The position numbers were made by a program, and so were the translations under genes. From Streptomyces coacervatus (GTDB lineage Bacteria > Actinomycetota > Actinomycetes > Streptomycetales > Streptomycetaceae), in NCBI RefSeq assembly GCF_029223485.1, contig NZ_JARHTP010000034.1:1-64000 (forward strand): a DNA stretch of 64,000 bases, read 5' to 3'. Every line of letters begins with the position of its first letter. Positions within the stretch are counted from its first letter, which is position 1. A model generated the notes under the pieces. The model ran no database searches. It was not told where the DNA came from and saw only the letters and a list, made by a program, of their open reading frames with translations. This document shows, in pieces, positions 9,364 through 18,124 of this stretch.

Positions 9364-10932
9364 TCAGCGGCGCCGGTGGCCGCGCCGGGCGGCGGGCTGT
9401 CGCTCCAGGAAGGGCGCGAGCAGTCCGGGTACGGCCTCTTCGGCGAGGCTGAGCCCTTCCGGCACGGCCACGTCGCGCACCTTGTAGCAGTGGTCGCCTG
9501 CCTCCGTGGCGGCTCCCAGGGTGAGCAGGCCGGCGCGCCGCTGGAAGAAGGAGCGGGAGACGCTCCAGCCGATGATCGCCTCGCGCTGCAGAGCGACCGT
9601 GCGGCGCGAGAAGGTGCCGTACCGGGTCACCAGGTAGCGGTCGTTCAGGCCGTGGCCGAGGGCGCGGTAGGCGTCGAGGGCGAGCACTGCGGTGACCGGG
9701 AGGAGCAGCACCGCGCAGGCCGCGGCCACGTAGAGCAGCGGTGTCCACAGCAGCGCGCCGAGCACGGCGGGTACGGCGGTGATCAGCGCCGTGACGGTCA
9801 GCCCGCGATTGACGCGGCGGCGCAGGGCGACGCGTGGATGCGGCTGGAGACGGGTGACCTCGGTGGGTGACTCGGTCTCGCCGAGTACGTCGGCGGCGAC
9901 CCGGAGTGCCTCGGCGCGCGGTGCCGGGGGTGTGAGCATCCGCCGTTTGCTGTTCTCGTCCCGGTCGCCCAGGCCGCTGGCGACGGCGTTGAGCCGGGCG
10001 CCGCCCGCCCAGCGCAGCAGCATGGTCTCGCCCAGCTCCACTCCGCGCAGCCGGCGTTCCTCGATGCTGACGGACCGGGTGACGAGCAGTCCGCGCCGCA
10101 CCCGGAGGGTGCCGGGTTCCTCGCGCTCCAGACGGTATCCGTACCAGCCCTCGGTGAAGGTGGCGGTGGAGCAGATCACGCCGATGACGACGAGGATCAG
10201 CACGGTGACCAGGATTCCGAACCACAGCGGGACGGACCCGTAGCGGTGCTCGATGTCCTTGACGAAGCCGAGTTCGAGCGGGTCGATGCGCATCTCGTGC
10301 AGCGTGCGGTAGACGGTGCCGACGCCGAGCAGGACACTGCCGACGCCCCAGACGGTCAGGGGCGCGTAGCGGATCCAGGACCAGTCCAGGTCGGCAATGG
10401 TCGCGTCGTGCTCGTCGGCGACGGGTCCGCGCACCGCGTCGCGGCGGCTGAGCAGCCGTTGCCTCAGTTCGGCGCCCTGTGCCCGGCTGACGCCGTCGAG
10501 GGAGAGCCGTCGGCTGGAGGCCGAGGTCTGGTCGCCGGTGCCGATCCGGACCGAGGTGAGTCCGAACAGGCGGTGGACCGGGTTGGCGGTCAGGTCGACG
10601 CCGCGGATCCGGTCGAGCCGGACGGAGCGGTGGCTGCGGAAGAGCAGCCCCGAGCGCAGTTCGATCTTTCCGTCGGTGATGCGGTAACGGGTCGTCAGGA
10701 ACCGCATCAGACCGATGCCGGTGACCACCAGGGCGGTGATGGCCAGGGAGCCGAGAGTGATCAGTGCCTGCAGGTTCAAGGTCCCGCCGGCGACCAGCAG
10801 GGTGCCGGCCCAGGACGCGACCGGCGCGGCCAGGACGCTCAGATGGACCAGGATCAGGCGGGCGTTGAGCCGCTGCCAGGAGTCGGCCGGCTCCGTGGCC
10901 ACCGTGTGGTCCACCACGGTCTGCTGGGTCAT
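9364..10932 (-). CDS. bPH_2 (YdbT-like) membrane protein
   Basis: This 522-aa membrane protein has two N-terminal transmembrane helices, then a bacterial PH-like segment (RYRITDGKIELRSGLLF, 'RLDRIRGVDL', 'FGLTSVRI'). A second pair of helices and a second PH segment follow, then a third helix pair and a third PH segment near the C-terminus ('RYGTFSRRTVALQREAI'). This alternating layout is that of YdbT-type DUF304 proteins. Its start ATG overlaps the stop of the smaller bPH_2 gene (ATGA, 10929-10932), so the two are translationally coupled, like the ydbS-ydbT pair. In Bacillus, ydbST is linked to envelope stress and antibiotic resistance; a protective role beside this cluster is only a guess. 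It may equally be a core gene at the cluster margin. Confidence 0.85.
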   Translation of the reverse strand: MTQQTVVDHTVATEPADSWQRLNARLILVHLSVLAAPVASWAGTLLVAGGTLNLQALITLGSLAITALVVTGIGLMRFLTTRYRITDGKIELRSGLLFRSHRSVRLDRIRGVDLTANPVHRLFGLTSVRIGTGDQTSASSRRLSLDGVSRAQGAELRQRLLSRRDAVRGPVADEHDATIADLDWSWIRYAPLTVWGVGSVLLGVGTVYRTLHEMRIDPLELGFVKDIEHRYGSVPLWFGILVTVLILVVIGVICSTATFTEGWYGYRLEREEPGTLRVRRGLLVTRSVSIEERRLRGVELGETMLLRWAGGARLNAVASGLGDRDENSKRRMLTPPAPRAEALRVAADVLGETESPTEVTRLQPHPRVALRRRVNRGLTVTALITAVPAVLGALLWTPLLYVAAACAVLLLPVTAVLALDAYRALGHGLNDRYLVTRYGTFSRRTVALQREAIIGWSVSRSFFQRRAGLLTLGAATEAGDHCYKVRDVAVPEGLSLAEEAVPGLLAPFLERQPAARRGHRRR

Positions 10933-11420
10933 GTGGCGTCTCCGGGCGCGGCCTGTGCGTACTTGGTGAGGTGGTCGACGACGTCCGTGGCGGTCCGCTG
11001 GTCGAGTCCCTTGATCTTCACCGCTCCGGCGCTGGAGGCGGTGGTCACCGTCAAGCCGGACAGTCCGAACATCTGCTGGATCGGTCCGCGGAGGATGTCG
11101 ACGGTCTGGACCCGGGCGAGCGGGACCACGCGCCAGCGCTGCCACAGCCAGCCCGACGCCGCGTAGACGGCTTCTTCGGTGGTCTCCCAGCGGTGCACCC
11201 GGTAGCGCCAGGCCGGCATGACCGCCATGTAGGCCAGTCCGGGTATCAGCGTCGCCGCCAGGCACCAGCCGAACCAGGTGCGGGCCGGCGGGATGAAGAG
11301 GTAGAGCACCGCGAACACGATCGGCAGGGGCAGTGCGAAGATGGACGACTGCGTGGTCCACCAGGCGATGGCTCGGCGCTCTACGCGATTGCGCGGCGGC
11401 CGGAGCCTCACGTCATCCAT
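10929..11420 (-). CDS. bPH_2 (YdbS-like) membrane protein
   Basis: This 163-aa protein has two transmembrane helices near the N-terminus (about 24-70) followed by one PH-like segment containing 'RYRVHRWETTEEAVYAASG', 'VPLARVQTVDI' and 'FGLSGLTVTTASSAG', the usual signatures of DUF304/bPH_2 proteins. It is the first gene of a two-gene operon with the larger bPH_2 protein and overlaps it by four bases. The start ATG is preceded by a purine-rich stretch (GAAAGACATG context). The function is not established; the pair probably forms one membrane complex. Confidence 0.83.
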   Translation of the reverse strand: MDDVRLRPPRNRVERRAIAWWTTQSSIFALPLPIVFAVLYLFIPPARTWFGWCLAATLIPGLAYMAVMPAWRYRVHRWETTEEAVYAASGWLWQRWRVVPLARVQTVDILRGPIQQMFGLSGLTVTTASSAGAVKIKGLDQRTATDVVDHLTKYAQAAPGDAT

Positions 11421-11457
11421 GTCTTTCTGCTTCCACTCCGGGAGGGGCTGCCGGTCG

Positions 11458-12015
11458 TTACGCGGCGGTGTCGGCGCGCTGCTCGTACCGGCTGGGGACG
11501 GTGGTTTCGGCGCCCTCTGCGTTCAGCCTGCGGCGACGGGCCAGCAGGACTCCGGTGCGGGCCAGCACCATGGCGAGCGACATGAACACGAAGGCGTTGG
11601 CGTAGACGTCCTGCCCGCTCAGCTTGTAGTCGATGCTGAACTTGATGATGCCCGCGGGGAACCAGTGTTCCGTGCCGTAGGCGAACAGCACACGGCTGCT
11701 GGACAGGACGATCCAGAGCACAGCGTATCCGATGCCTCCGCGGGTGTAGATCTCGCCCGAGGCCTCGCGGTGGGCGGGGAGGAGGGCTCCGGCGATCAGG
11801 CCGCAGATGGCGCCGAGTCCGATACCCGCGAGCTGCAGCGAGACGTCGTTCCCGGCCGTCGGCAGCGAGTGCACGAACAGCGCGATGACGATGGCGACCG
11901 CGAGGAGCGAGCGCAGCAGGCGCATGTTGGTGACTTTCCTGCGCCCCAGGTCGGTGGCGAGAATGATGGTGAGGATCGTCGCGCTGGCGATGAGCGCAGT
12001 GAGGAACGGGCTCAT
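11458..12015 (-). CDS. Five-helix integral membrane protein of unknown function
   Basis: This 185-aa protein has about five hydrophobic segments, at residues 1-20, 30-50, 58-80, 95-110 and 145-165. They are separated by short loops with conserved-looking 'RRK' and 'HRE' turns, and the tail is basic and cytosolic. The start at ATG 12015 puts the first helix at the N-terminus; a longer reading to 12222 would run into the kinase promoter region and has no plausible sequence. It is divergent from the histidine kinase, with a 155-bp shared promoter region, so it is a natural candidate target or partner of that two-component system. I do not recognise the family with confidence. Confidence 0.75.
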   Translation of the reverse strand: MSPFLTALIASATILTIILATDLGRRKVTNMRLLRSLLAVAIVIALFVHSLPTAGNDVSLQLAGIGLGAICGLIAGALLPAHREASGEIYTRGGIGYAVLWIVLSSSRVLFAYGTEHWFPAGIIKFSIDYKLSGQDVYANAFVFMSLAMVLARTGVLLARRRRLNAEGAETTVPSRYEQRADTAA

Positions 12016-12170
12016 GTGAGGTCTGGCCTTTCGTGGTGGCGCTCGTCTGCCTGCGCCGTTGCATCCAACGTAGGCTCGGGTGGTGTGTCGCCGGGACGAC
12101 CGACCGGTTGAACCGGCTGTCCGCCGACCGGTGGACACGGCGCGGGGCCACAGGTGGTACGACTTGTGCT

Positions 12171-13415
12171 GTGCACACTCACACCCAGGTGAACGCGGCG
12201 GAGCGACGCGGCGGCCGACCACCCGAGGCGAGCAACAGGTGGTTCGCCCTGTGGGACGGCTACTTCGCCGTCAGCTACGCCGTGACCACCGTGCTGCTGT
12301 TCACCATCAGCGGTGACCAGACCCTCCGGGCCGTCGCGATCGGCGCCCTGACGCTGGGCGTGCCGTGGTACGCGGCGCTGGGCCGTGGCCTGATGGTGCA
12401 CAACACGGGCCAGCGGACCTTCGGCCCGCGCAATGTGGTCTTCGGGGTCGGTCTGTTCCTGCTGTTCACGGTTGCCACCGCGTGCGACATCGCCGCGTCC
12501 TTCGCGTTGTTCGCCGTGGTGCCCATGCTGATGATGGCGCTGTCCACCACCCCGGCGATCGCGGTGGTGCTGCTGGCCAACCTGGTGCCGGTGACGGTGG
12601 TGTGGCTGACCGGCGGGCAGATCGGCGCGGTGCTGCCCATCTCGCTCCTGGGTATCGCGCTGTCGGTGTTGCAGGGGCAGTGGATCACCCGGGTGGTGCG
12701 GCAGAGCAGGGAACGCGCCCAGCTGATCGAGGAGTTGCGGCAGAGCCGTGAGCAGTTGGCGCAGCTGTCCCGCGAGGCGGGGGTCGCCGCGGAGCGCGAG
12801 CGGCTGGCCCGGGAGATCCACGACACGCTGGCTCAAGGACTGACCAGCATCATCTCTCTGGTGCAGGCCGCGGAGTCGGAGGTGGCCGAGTTGCCCGAAC
12901 TGGCCTGCAGGCATCTGGAGCTGGCCGGGCGGGTGGCGAAGGACAGTCTGGTGGAGGCGAGGGAGTTCGTTGCCGCGCTGACGCCTCCCTCGCTGCGCGA
13001 GAGTTCGCTTGTGCAGGCGGTCCAGCGGCAGGCGGACAACCTGATGGCGCAGACCGGGCTGACGGTGCGGTGCCGGGTGGAGGGTCCGGAGGTGCCGCTG
13101 CCGATGGCGGTCGGCGTGGTCCTGCTGCGCACGGTGCAGGAGGCCTTCGCGAATGTGCGCAAGCACGCTTCGCGGGCCCGGTGCGTGGACGTGGTTCTGC
13201 GCTATGCGCCGGACACCGTGGGGCTGCTGGTCCGTGACGACGGTGAGGGTTTCGAAGTGCGCCTGGACGACAAGGGTTTCGGGTTGAGCGGCATGCGGGC
13301 ACGGGTGCAGGAGATCAACGGGGAGGCAACCGTCAGAAGCCGGCCCGGCCGGGGCACGGCCATCGAGGTGACGGTCCCGTTGGCGGCTGCCGAGGAGCTC
13401 GCCGATGAGCGATGA
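12171..13415 (+). CDS. NarL-family sensor histidine kinase
   Basis: With a GTG start at 12171 the protein has 414 residues: about four to five transmembrane helices (residues 29-170), a short coiled linker (175-205), a HisKA_3 dimerisation domain with phosphoacceptor His217 (EIHDT), and an HATPase domain with N-box Asn328, DDGEGF and GFGLSGM. There is no large extracellular sensor, so the signal is probably sensed in or near the membrane. No Shine-Dalgarno lies upstream of 12171. A weak -10 (TACGAC at 12158-12163) would give a leaderless message; GTG 12189 is an alternative start. It overlaps the response regulator by 11 bases, so the two are co-translated partners. Confidence 0.92.
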   Translation: MHTHTQVNAAERRGGRPPEASNRWFALWDGYFAVSYAVTTVLLFTISGDQTLRAVAIGALTLGVPWYAALGRGLMVHNTGQRTFGPRNVVFGVGLFLLFTVATACDIAASFALFAVVPMLMMALSTTPAIAVVLLANLVPVTVVWLTGGQIGAVLPISLLGIALSVLQGQWITRVVRQSRERAQLIEELRQSREQLAQLSREAGVAAERERLAREIHDTLAQGLTSIISLVQAAESEVAELPELACRHLELAGRVAKDSLVEAREFVAALTPPSLRESSLVQAVQRQADNLMAQTGLTVRCRVEGPEVPLPMAVGVVLLRTVQEAFANVRKHASRARCVDVVLRYAPDTVGLLVRDDGEGFEVRLDDKGFGLSGMRARVQEINGEATVRSRPGRGTAIEVTVPLAAAEELADER

Positions 13416-14082
13416 GAAGGCGGACGGCAAGAAGATGACGAACCACACGGAGCCGGCGGCAGGGGACGGTCTGCGGGTCCTGCTCGCCGACGATCATCCG
13501 GTGGTACGGGAGGGGCTGTGCGCCATCCTGGAATCCGCGGACGGCATCACCGTCGTCGGTCAGGCCGGCTCCGGGGAGGAGGCGGTGGCGCTCGCGGCCC
13601 GGCTGGAACCCGACATCGTGCTGCTGGACCTGCGGATGGGCGACATGGACGGGGTGGCGGCCACCGGGCACATCCGACGCGGGTGCCCGCGCACCAAGGT
13701 CGTCATCGTCACCACGTACGAGAGTGACGCGGACATCCTGCGCGCGGTGGAGGCGGGTGCCGCCGGGTATCTACTCAAGGGCAGCAGCCGGGCGGAGCTG
13801 ATCAACGCGGTGCTGGCCGCCGCCCGGGGTGAGACCGTGCTGACACCGTCGCTGGCGGGCAAGCTGGTACGGGCCCGGACGGTGGACGTCCCGCAGCTGT
13901 CGGAGCGCGAGTGCGAGGTGCTGCGCCTGGTCAGCCAGGGACTGACGAACGCGGAGATCGGGCGGAAGCTGTTCATCGGCGAGGCGACCGTGAAGACCCA
14001 CCTGCTGCGGGCCTACCGGAAGCTGGACGTGACCGACCGGACCGCCGCCGCCATCACCGCGTTGGAGCGCGGGTTGTTGTGA
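13405..14082 (+). CDS. NarL-family response regulator
   Basis: This 225-aa protein has an N-terminal receiver domain (about 23-140) with the acidic pocket ADD at 28-30, phosphoacceptor Asp75 (LLDLRMG), Thr in 'VIVTTY' and Lys in 'LLKGSS'. A LuxR-type HTH follows (about 160-222: 'LSERECEVLRLVSQGLTNAEIGRKLFI', written here as two parts of one motif). It begins inside the kinase gene (11-bp overlap), which marks it as the cognate partner. ATG 13435 is a possible alternative start. The likely target is the divergent membrane-protein promoter or the bPH_2 operon (inference from context). Confidence 0.93.
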   Translation: MSDEKADGKKMTNHTEPAAGDGLRVLLADDHPVVREGLCAILESADGITVVGQAGSGEEAVALAARLEPDIVLLDLRMGDMDGVAATGHIRRGCPRTKVVIVTTYESDADILRAVEAGAAGYLLKGSSRAELINAVLAAARGETVLTPSLAGKLVRARTVDVPQLSERECEVLRLVSQGLTNAEIGRKLFIGEATVKTHLLRAYRKLDVTDRTAAAITALERGLL

Positions 14083-14130
14083 CGGCGGCGAGGTCCTGGA
14101 ACGTGCGATGGCCGCGTGGCCGGGCGGGGG

Positions 14131-16917
14131 TCAGGCGATACCGGCGAGACTGCTGTCGGAGAGCTTGGACGGCAGGTCACGGCGCCGTTTTACGTTCAAC
14201 TTCCGGTAGATGCGCGTCAGATGCTGCTCCACGGTGCTCACCGTGACATAGAGCTTGGTGGCGATCTCCCGGTTGGTGTGCCCGTGTGCGGCGAGGACGG
14301 CGACGCGCGACTCGGCCTCGGTGAGGGCCTCGGCCTCGCGGGACAGGTCACCGCCCTGGCCGCCGGCCGGATCGGCGTCGGCGTCGCCCGGCATCAGCTC
14401 CTGGCACAGCGGTTCCGCGCCGCAGGCCTTGGCCACGTGCCACGCCTTGCGGACCAGCAGCCGGGCCCGGTTGAAGTCACCGAGCGACCGGTAGCTGTTG
14501 CCCAGTTCGCCCAGTGCGGCGGCCAGGTGCAGTCGGTCGTCGCTGTTCTCCAGGATCTCCACGGCCTCGTTGAGCAGCTGCAGTCGGCGCTTGACCTCCA
14601 CGGTGCGGGCCAGGACGAGGAGTTGGGCGCCGCGGGTACGGCTGGGGGCCGCACCGCCGCGGCGCGGCTGCCGCTCGGCCAGGGCACGGGCTCGCTCGGG
14701 CTCGCCGAGGGCCAGCCACGCCTCGGCGGCGTCGACGCGCCAGGGCACGAGTTCCGGGGCGTCGATCCCCCACTTCTCCATCAGCCTGCCGCAGGTCAGG
14801 AAGTTCTCCACGGCGGCGTGGTAGCGGCCGGTGGCCAGATGGCAGCGGCCCCGGGCGCGGATGTACTGCAGGCCCAGCAGGGTGTCGAACAGCGCTTCGG
14901 GAACGGGCTGCTCCAGCAGGGCCACGGCCTCGTCGTGCCGGCCCATGCCGACTTCCGCCTGGATCAGCGTGCTGAGCGGGAGCGCGATGCCGATGCCCCA
15001 GCTCTGCAGCGAGATCAGCGACAGGGCGGCGCGGGCGTGGTGCGCGGCACCGGGGAGGTCGCCCTGGCGCAGCGCGATGTCGCCCCGTACCGCGGACAGC
15101 AGCGCCTGCCAGCCGGGCGCGCGCCGCGTGGAGCACTCGCCGAGCAGCCGGTCGCACCAGGCCAGCGCCACATCGGTGCGGTCGGCGTAGATGAGCGCCA
15201 GGAGCGAGAAGACCAGCGGCTGCAGGGAGTTGTCGCTGATGCGGTGGCGCTGCAGCAGGCGCTGGGCTTCGGCGACAGCGTTGTCGCCGAGGGTGCCGGT
15301 CAGTGCGGCGGAGATGGCCGAGGCGGCCAGGGCGTGGGCGTCCTCGACGGTGCCGCGGCCACCGGGTGCCGGGTCCCGGTGCGGTTCGGCTTCCCGGAGA
15401 ACCGGTTCCAGCGAGGGGTTGATCATCGTCAGCCAGCGGCGCGCGGACTCCAGGGCGGCCGCCTGGCGCGCGGGCAGCTGCTCGGGTCTCTGGGACAGGG
15501 CGTGCACCACGTCACTCGCCTCGCCGAGCCGTCCGGACCATCCGAGGTAGGACACCGACGTGGCGAGGTCGCCGCCGGGCAGCCGCCCCGAGACGAGTTC
15601 GGCTGTCAGCTGCGGCAGATGGGCCTCGGCGGCTGCGGGATTGAGCCGCCACACCAGACTGACGAGCCGAGCCTTGATCGACGTCTGCGTCTCGCGGTCC
15701 CGGCATGCCTGGTGGGCCAGTTCCAGACAGCGCAGCGCCACCTCGATGTCGTCGTCGATCAGCGCGTACTCGGCCGCCTCCTGCAGGACGGAGATCATGC
15801 CGGAGTCGACGTCCTGCCGACCGCACAGCAGGTGCTGGGCCACCTCCAGGGCCGAGGCGCCGTCGCGGTGCAGGAGGGCCGCGGCGCGCTGGTGCAGCGA
15901 GGCGAGGGTTTCGGGCGGCGTGACCTCCAGAACGGCGGCGCGGGCCGACGGATCGCGGAAGGTCTGGCCGTTGAGCACAGCGCACCGTACGAGGTCCTGC
16001 ACACCCTGTTCCGCCTGCTGGGCCCGGATGCCGAGCACCTGGCCGAGCAGGGTGGGCGAGCCGGCGTCGCCGAGCACGGCGACACCCCGGGCGAGGGTCA
16101 GCATGTCCGGCTCGCCGCGGTGCAGACAATCCCGCACGGCCTGGGCGTACTTGTCGGCCGGTACGACGCGCTGGAAGGGTTCGTTGCGATCGGCGGCACC
16201 CTGGCAGTCCTCCAGCAACGCACGCAGCAGCAGCGGGTTGCCGCCGGTCTTGGCGTGGAACTCCGGAGCCAGCCGGGCGGCCAGCGCGGGAACGAAGTGG
16301 CCGGCGATGACGGCCGCGGTGCCCTGCGGGGACAGCATGCCGATGTGGATGCGGCTGCAGTGCGGCTGGCGCAGCAGTTCGGCGTGGAACACGAGTTGTT
16401 CCTGGCGCAGCCGGGTGGCCTCGGTGAGCACTATCAGGATGCGCGCCTGCCGTATTCGCCGGGCCAGATAGAGGAGAAATTGCGAAGATTCTTCGTCGGT
16501 GCAGTGGACATCGTCGATCGCGATGACGATCGGATGTTCGTGGGAGAGTTGCAGAAGGGCCCAGGCGGCATAGGGCATGGGCCGCATTCGGTCTCGCTGG
16601 CTCGTTTCGTGCGCCGCCTCGTCCATCAGCCGCAGCGCCTCGGCGCGGACTTCGGGAGCCACCGAGGTGTGGTCGAAAATCTTTCTCAGGATTCCAAAGG
16701 GCAAAGCGCTTTCTATGCGGGAAGCCGTCGCGTCGAGCAGTATTGCGCCCTCATCGATCGCCTGCTCAGTAAACGCTTGCATAAGTTCGGTCTTGCCACT
16801 GGCGACCGGACCGCTGAGCAGGGCGACGCGGCCCCGTCCGGTGCCGGCGCTGTGCAACTGCTCGCGCAGTGCGCTCAGGTGACTCTCTCGTTCGACCAAT
16901 TTCGATGACAAGGTCAT
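14131..16917 (-). CDS. LAL-type LuxR transcriptional regulator (cluster-situated)
   Basis: This 928-aa regulator has an N-terminal AAA/STAND ATPase with Walker A GPVASGKT at 36-43 and Walker B-like 'IVIAIDDVH'. A long TPR-like helical middle follows, then a C-terminal LuxR HTH at about 865-925 ('LTEAESRVAVLAAHG', 'NREIATKLYVTVSTVEQHL'). LALs are usually pathway-specific activators of macrolide and polyene clusters. ATG 16917 was chosen because GGGGGA lies five bases upstream and the protein then begins immediately before the ATPase domain; the 44 extra residues of a longer reading look like leader DNA. The first 150 or so codons are visibly less GC-rich than the rest. It is convergent with the response regulator and lies downstream of the thioesterase on the same strand. 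Confidence 0.93.
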   Translation of the reverse strand: MTLSSKLVERESHLSALREQLHSAGTGRGRVALLSGPVASGKTELMQAFTEQAIDEGAILLDATASRIESALPFGILRKIFDHTSVAPEVRAEALRLMDEAAHETSQRDRMRPMPYAAWALLQLSHEHPIVIAIDDVHCTDEESSQFLLYLARRIRQARILIVLTEATRLRQEQLVFHAELLRQPHCSRIHIGMLSPQGTAAVIAGHFVPALAARLAPEFHAKTGGNPLLLRALLEDCQGAADRNEPFQRVVPADKYAQAVRDCLHRGEPDMLTLARGVAVLGDAGSPTLLGQVLGIRAQQAEQGVQDLVRCAVLNGQTFRDPSARAAVLEVTPPETLASLHQRAAALLHRDGASALEVAQHLLCGRQDVDSGMISVLQEAAEYALIDDDIEVALRCLELAHQACRDRETQTSIKARLVSLVWRLNPAAAEAHLPQLTAELVSGRLPGGDLATSVSYLGWSGRLGEASDVVHALSQRPEQLPARQAAALESARRWLTMINPSLEPVLREAEPHRDPAPGGRGTVEDAHALAASAISAALTGTLGDNAVAEAQRLLQRHRISDNSLQPLVFSLLALIYADRTDVALAWCDRLLGECSTRRAPGWQALLSAVRGDIALRQGDLPGAAHHARAALSLISLQSWGIGIALPLSTLIQAEVGMGRHDEAVALLEQPVPEALFDTLLGLQYIRARGRCHLATGRYHAAVENFLTCGRLMEKWGIDAPELVPWRVDAAEAWLALGEPERARALAERQPRRGGAAPSRTRGAQLLVLARTVEVKRRLQLLNEAVEILENSDDRLHLAAALGELGNSYRSLGDFNRARLLVRKAWHVAKACGAEPLCQELMPGDADADPAGGQGGDLSREAEALTEAESRVAVLAAHGHTNREIATKLYVTVSTVEQHLTRIYRKLNVKRRRDLPSKLSDSSLAGIA

Positions 16918-17051
16918 TTTTATCCCCCGGAAACCGCTTTCCGCCCGAATTGCTGGGTGGGGCGGGACGCGGCAGGTGCGTGTACTGAAGAGCCGGTGAC
17001 TTCTCGGGCGGCGGAATGCGATCGGATCGGGCATCGCGAGCCTGATCACAG

Positions 17052-17085
17052 CCGGGGGGACCGCTGGTCAGCGAGGCCCCCCCGG
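17052..17085. terminator. GC-rich hairpin after the thioesterase gene
   Basis: CCGGGGGG pairs with CCCCCCGG around an interior GCTG/CAGC stem. It lies directly after the thioesterase stop and upstream of the LAL gene, so it may separate their transcripts. Confidence 0.5.
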
Positions 17086-17086
17086 G

Positions 17087-17875
17087 TCAGGCAATGGAAG
17101 CGCTCCCACCGGGAAGCCCGGGAAGGGAGGTGCTGAGCGCTTCCGAGACGATCTTCAGGATCTCGTCCTGGTGGTTCGCCAGGAAGAAATGACCGCCCGA
17201 GAACACATGCAGGTCGAACGCCCCGGTGGTGTGACCCCGCCATGCCTCGGCTTCCTCCAGGCTGGTCCTGGGGTCGTTGTCGCCGGTCAGCACGGTGATC
17301 GGGGCGCTCACCGTGAGCCCGGGAGCGGCGCGGTAGTTCTCGATCGCGGTGTAGTCGCTGCGGATCGCGGGCAGCACCATCCGCAGGATCTCCTCGTCGC
17401 CGAGGATCTGCGCGTCCGTTCCGCTCAGCAGCCGCATCTCCTCGACGACTCCGTCGTCGTCACGCCGGTGGACGTTCTCGTCGCGGTACCGCGAAGGGGC
17501 CCGGCGGCCCGAGGCGAACACGGCGAGAGGCACGAAGCCGAGGTCCCGTTCCAGACGCCTGGTCACCTCGAAAGCGAGCACCGCTCCCATGCTGTGCCCG
17601 AACAGCGCCACCGGGCGGTCCAGCCATGGCTTGATCTCGGCCGCGATCGCGTCCGCGTATTCACCGATGTCCTCGATCGCCGGATCCATGCGGCGGTCCT
17701 GTCGTCCCGGGTACTGCACCGAGACGACATCCACCTCGGGACTCAGCGCACGCGACATCGGGAAATAGAAGGGTGCCGACCCGCCGGCGTGCGGGAGGCA
17801 GACGAGACGCACTCCGCTGTCCGCAGCGGGATGGAAGCGACGTATCCAACGGCTGGGGTCCTGGAATTCACCCAC
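17087..17875 (-). CDS. Type II thioesterase (alpha/beta hydrolase)
   Basis: This 262-aa editing thioesterase frees PKS or NRPS carrier proteins from wrong or stalled acyl groups. It shows the family pattern: 'LVCLPHAGGSA' near the N-terminus, nucleophile Ser95 in GHSMG, Asp201 in 'TGDNDP' and His229 in SGGHFF. The start is GTG 17875, with AGGAAAGAG ten bases upstream. Its promoter region holds a palindrome (18021-18037) and a motif shared with the PKS promoter region, so co-regulation is likely. It could serve the PKS, the C-like/A/PCP protein upstream of it, or both. Confidence 0.93.
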   Translation of the reverse strand: MGEFQDPSRWIRRFHPAADSGVRLVCLPHAGGSAPFYFPMSRALSPEVDVVSVQYPGRQDRRMDPAIEDIGEYADAIAAEIKPWLDRPVALFGHSMGAVLAFEVTRRLERDLGFVPLAVFASGRRAPSRYRDENVHRRDDDGVVEEMRLLSGTDAQILGDEEILRMVLPAIRSDYTAIENYRAAPGLTVSAPITVLTGDNDPRTSLEEAEAWRGHTTGAFDLHVFSGGHFFLANHQDEILKIVSEALSTSLPGLPGGSASIA

Positions 17876-18020
17876 TGCACCAAAACTCTTTCCTGAGATT
17901 GCCTGTCAGCGACGAGGCCGACCCTTTTGTGTCGGTCTCGAACACAGTCATCGCTGCCGAATCCTTTCCGGCGCTTCCTGCCGTCGCTTCGACCAATCCA
18001 TGTCTAGCAGAACGCTTGAT

Positions 18021-18044
18021 CTAGGGGGTACCCCTAGGTTTGGG
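18021..18044. promoter_or_regulatory. Palindrome and shared cluster motif upstream of the thioesterase
   Basis: CTAGGGGGTACCCCTAG (18021-18037) has 7-bp perfect arms. It overlaps ACCCCTAGGTTTGGG (18030-18044), which matches 13 of 15 bases of ACCCCTATCTTTGGG in the PKS/glycosyltransferase promoter region. It lies about 150 bases upstream of the thioesterase GTG. Binding by the cluster regulator is an inference. Confidence 0.5.
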
Positions 18045-18124
18045 GCCGCGCTCCACGGGTATCGAACGGGGCACTGCGGCAACTGGGGGTTCCATTTTCC
18101 GACCCGTATTCGGTGTAGCGTTAC

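Noticed and set aside
13333..13671. Short minus-strand frames over the kinase/regulator junction
   Set aside because: Antisense to a conserved receiver domain and without ribosome sites.
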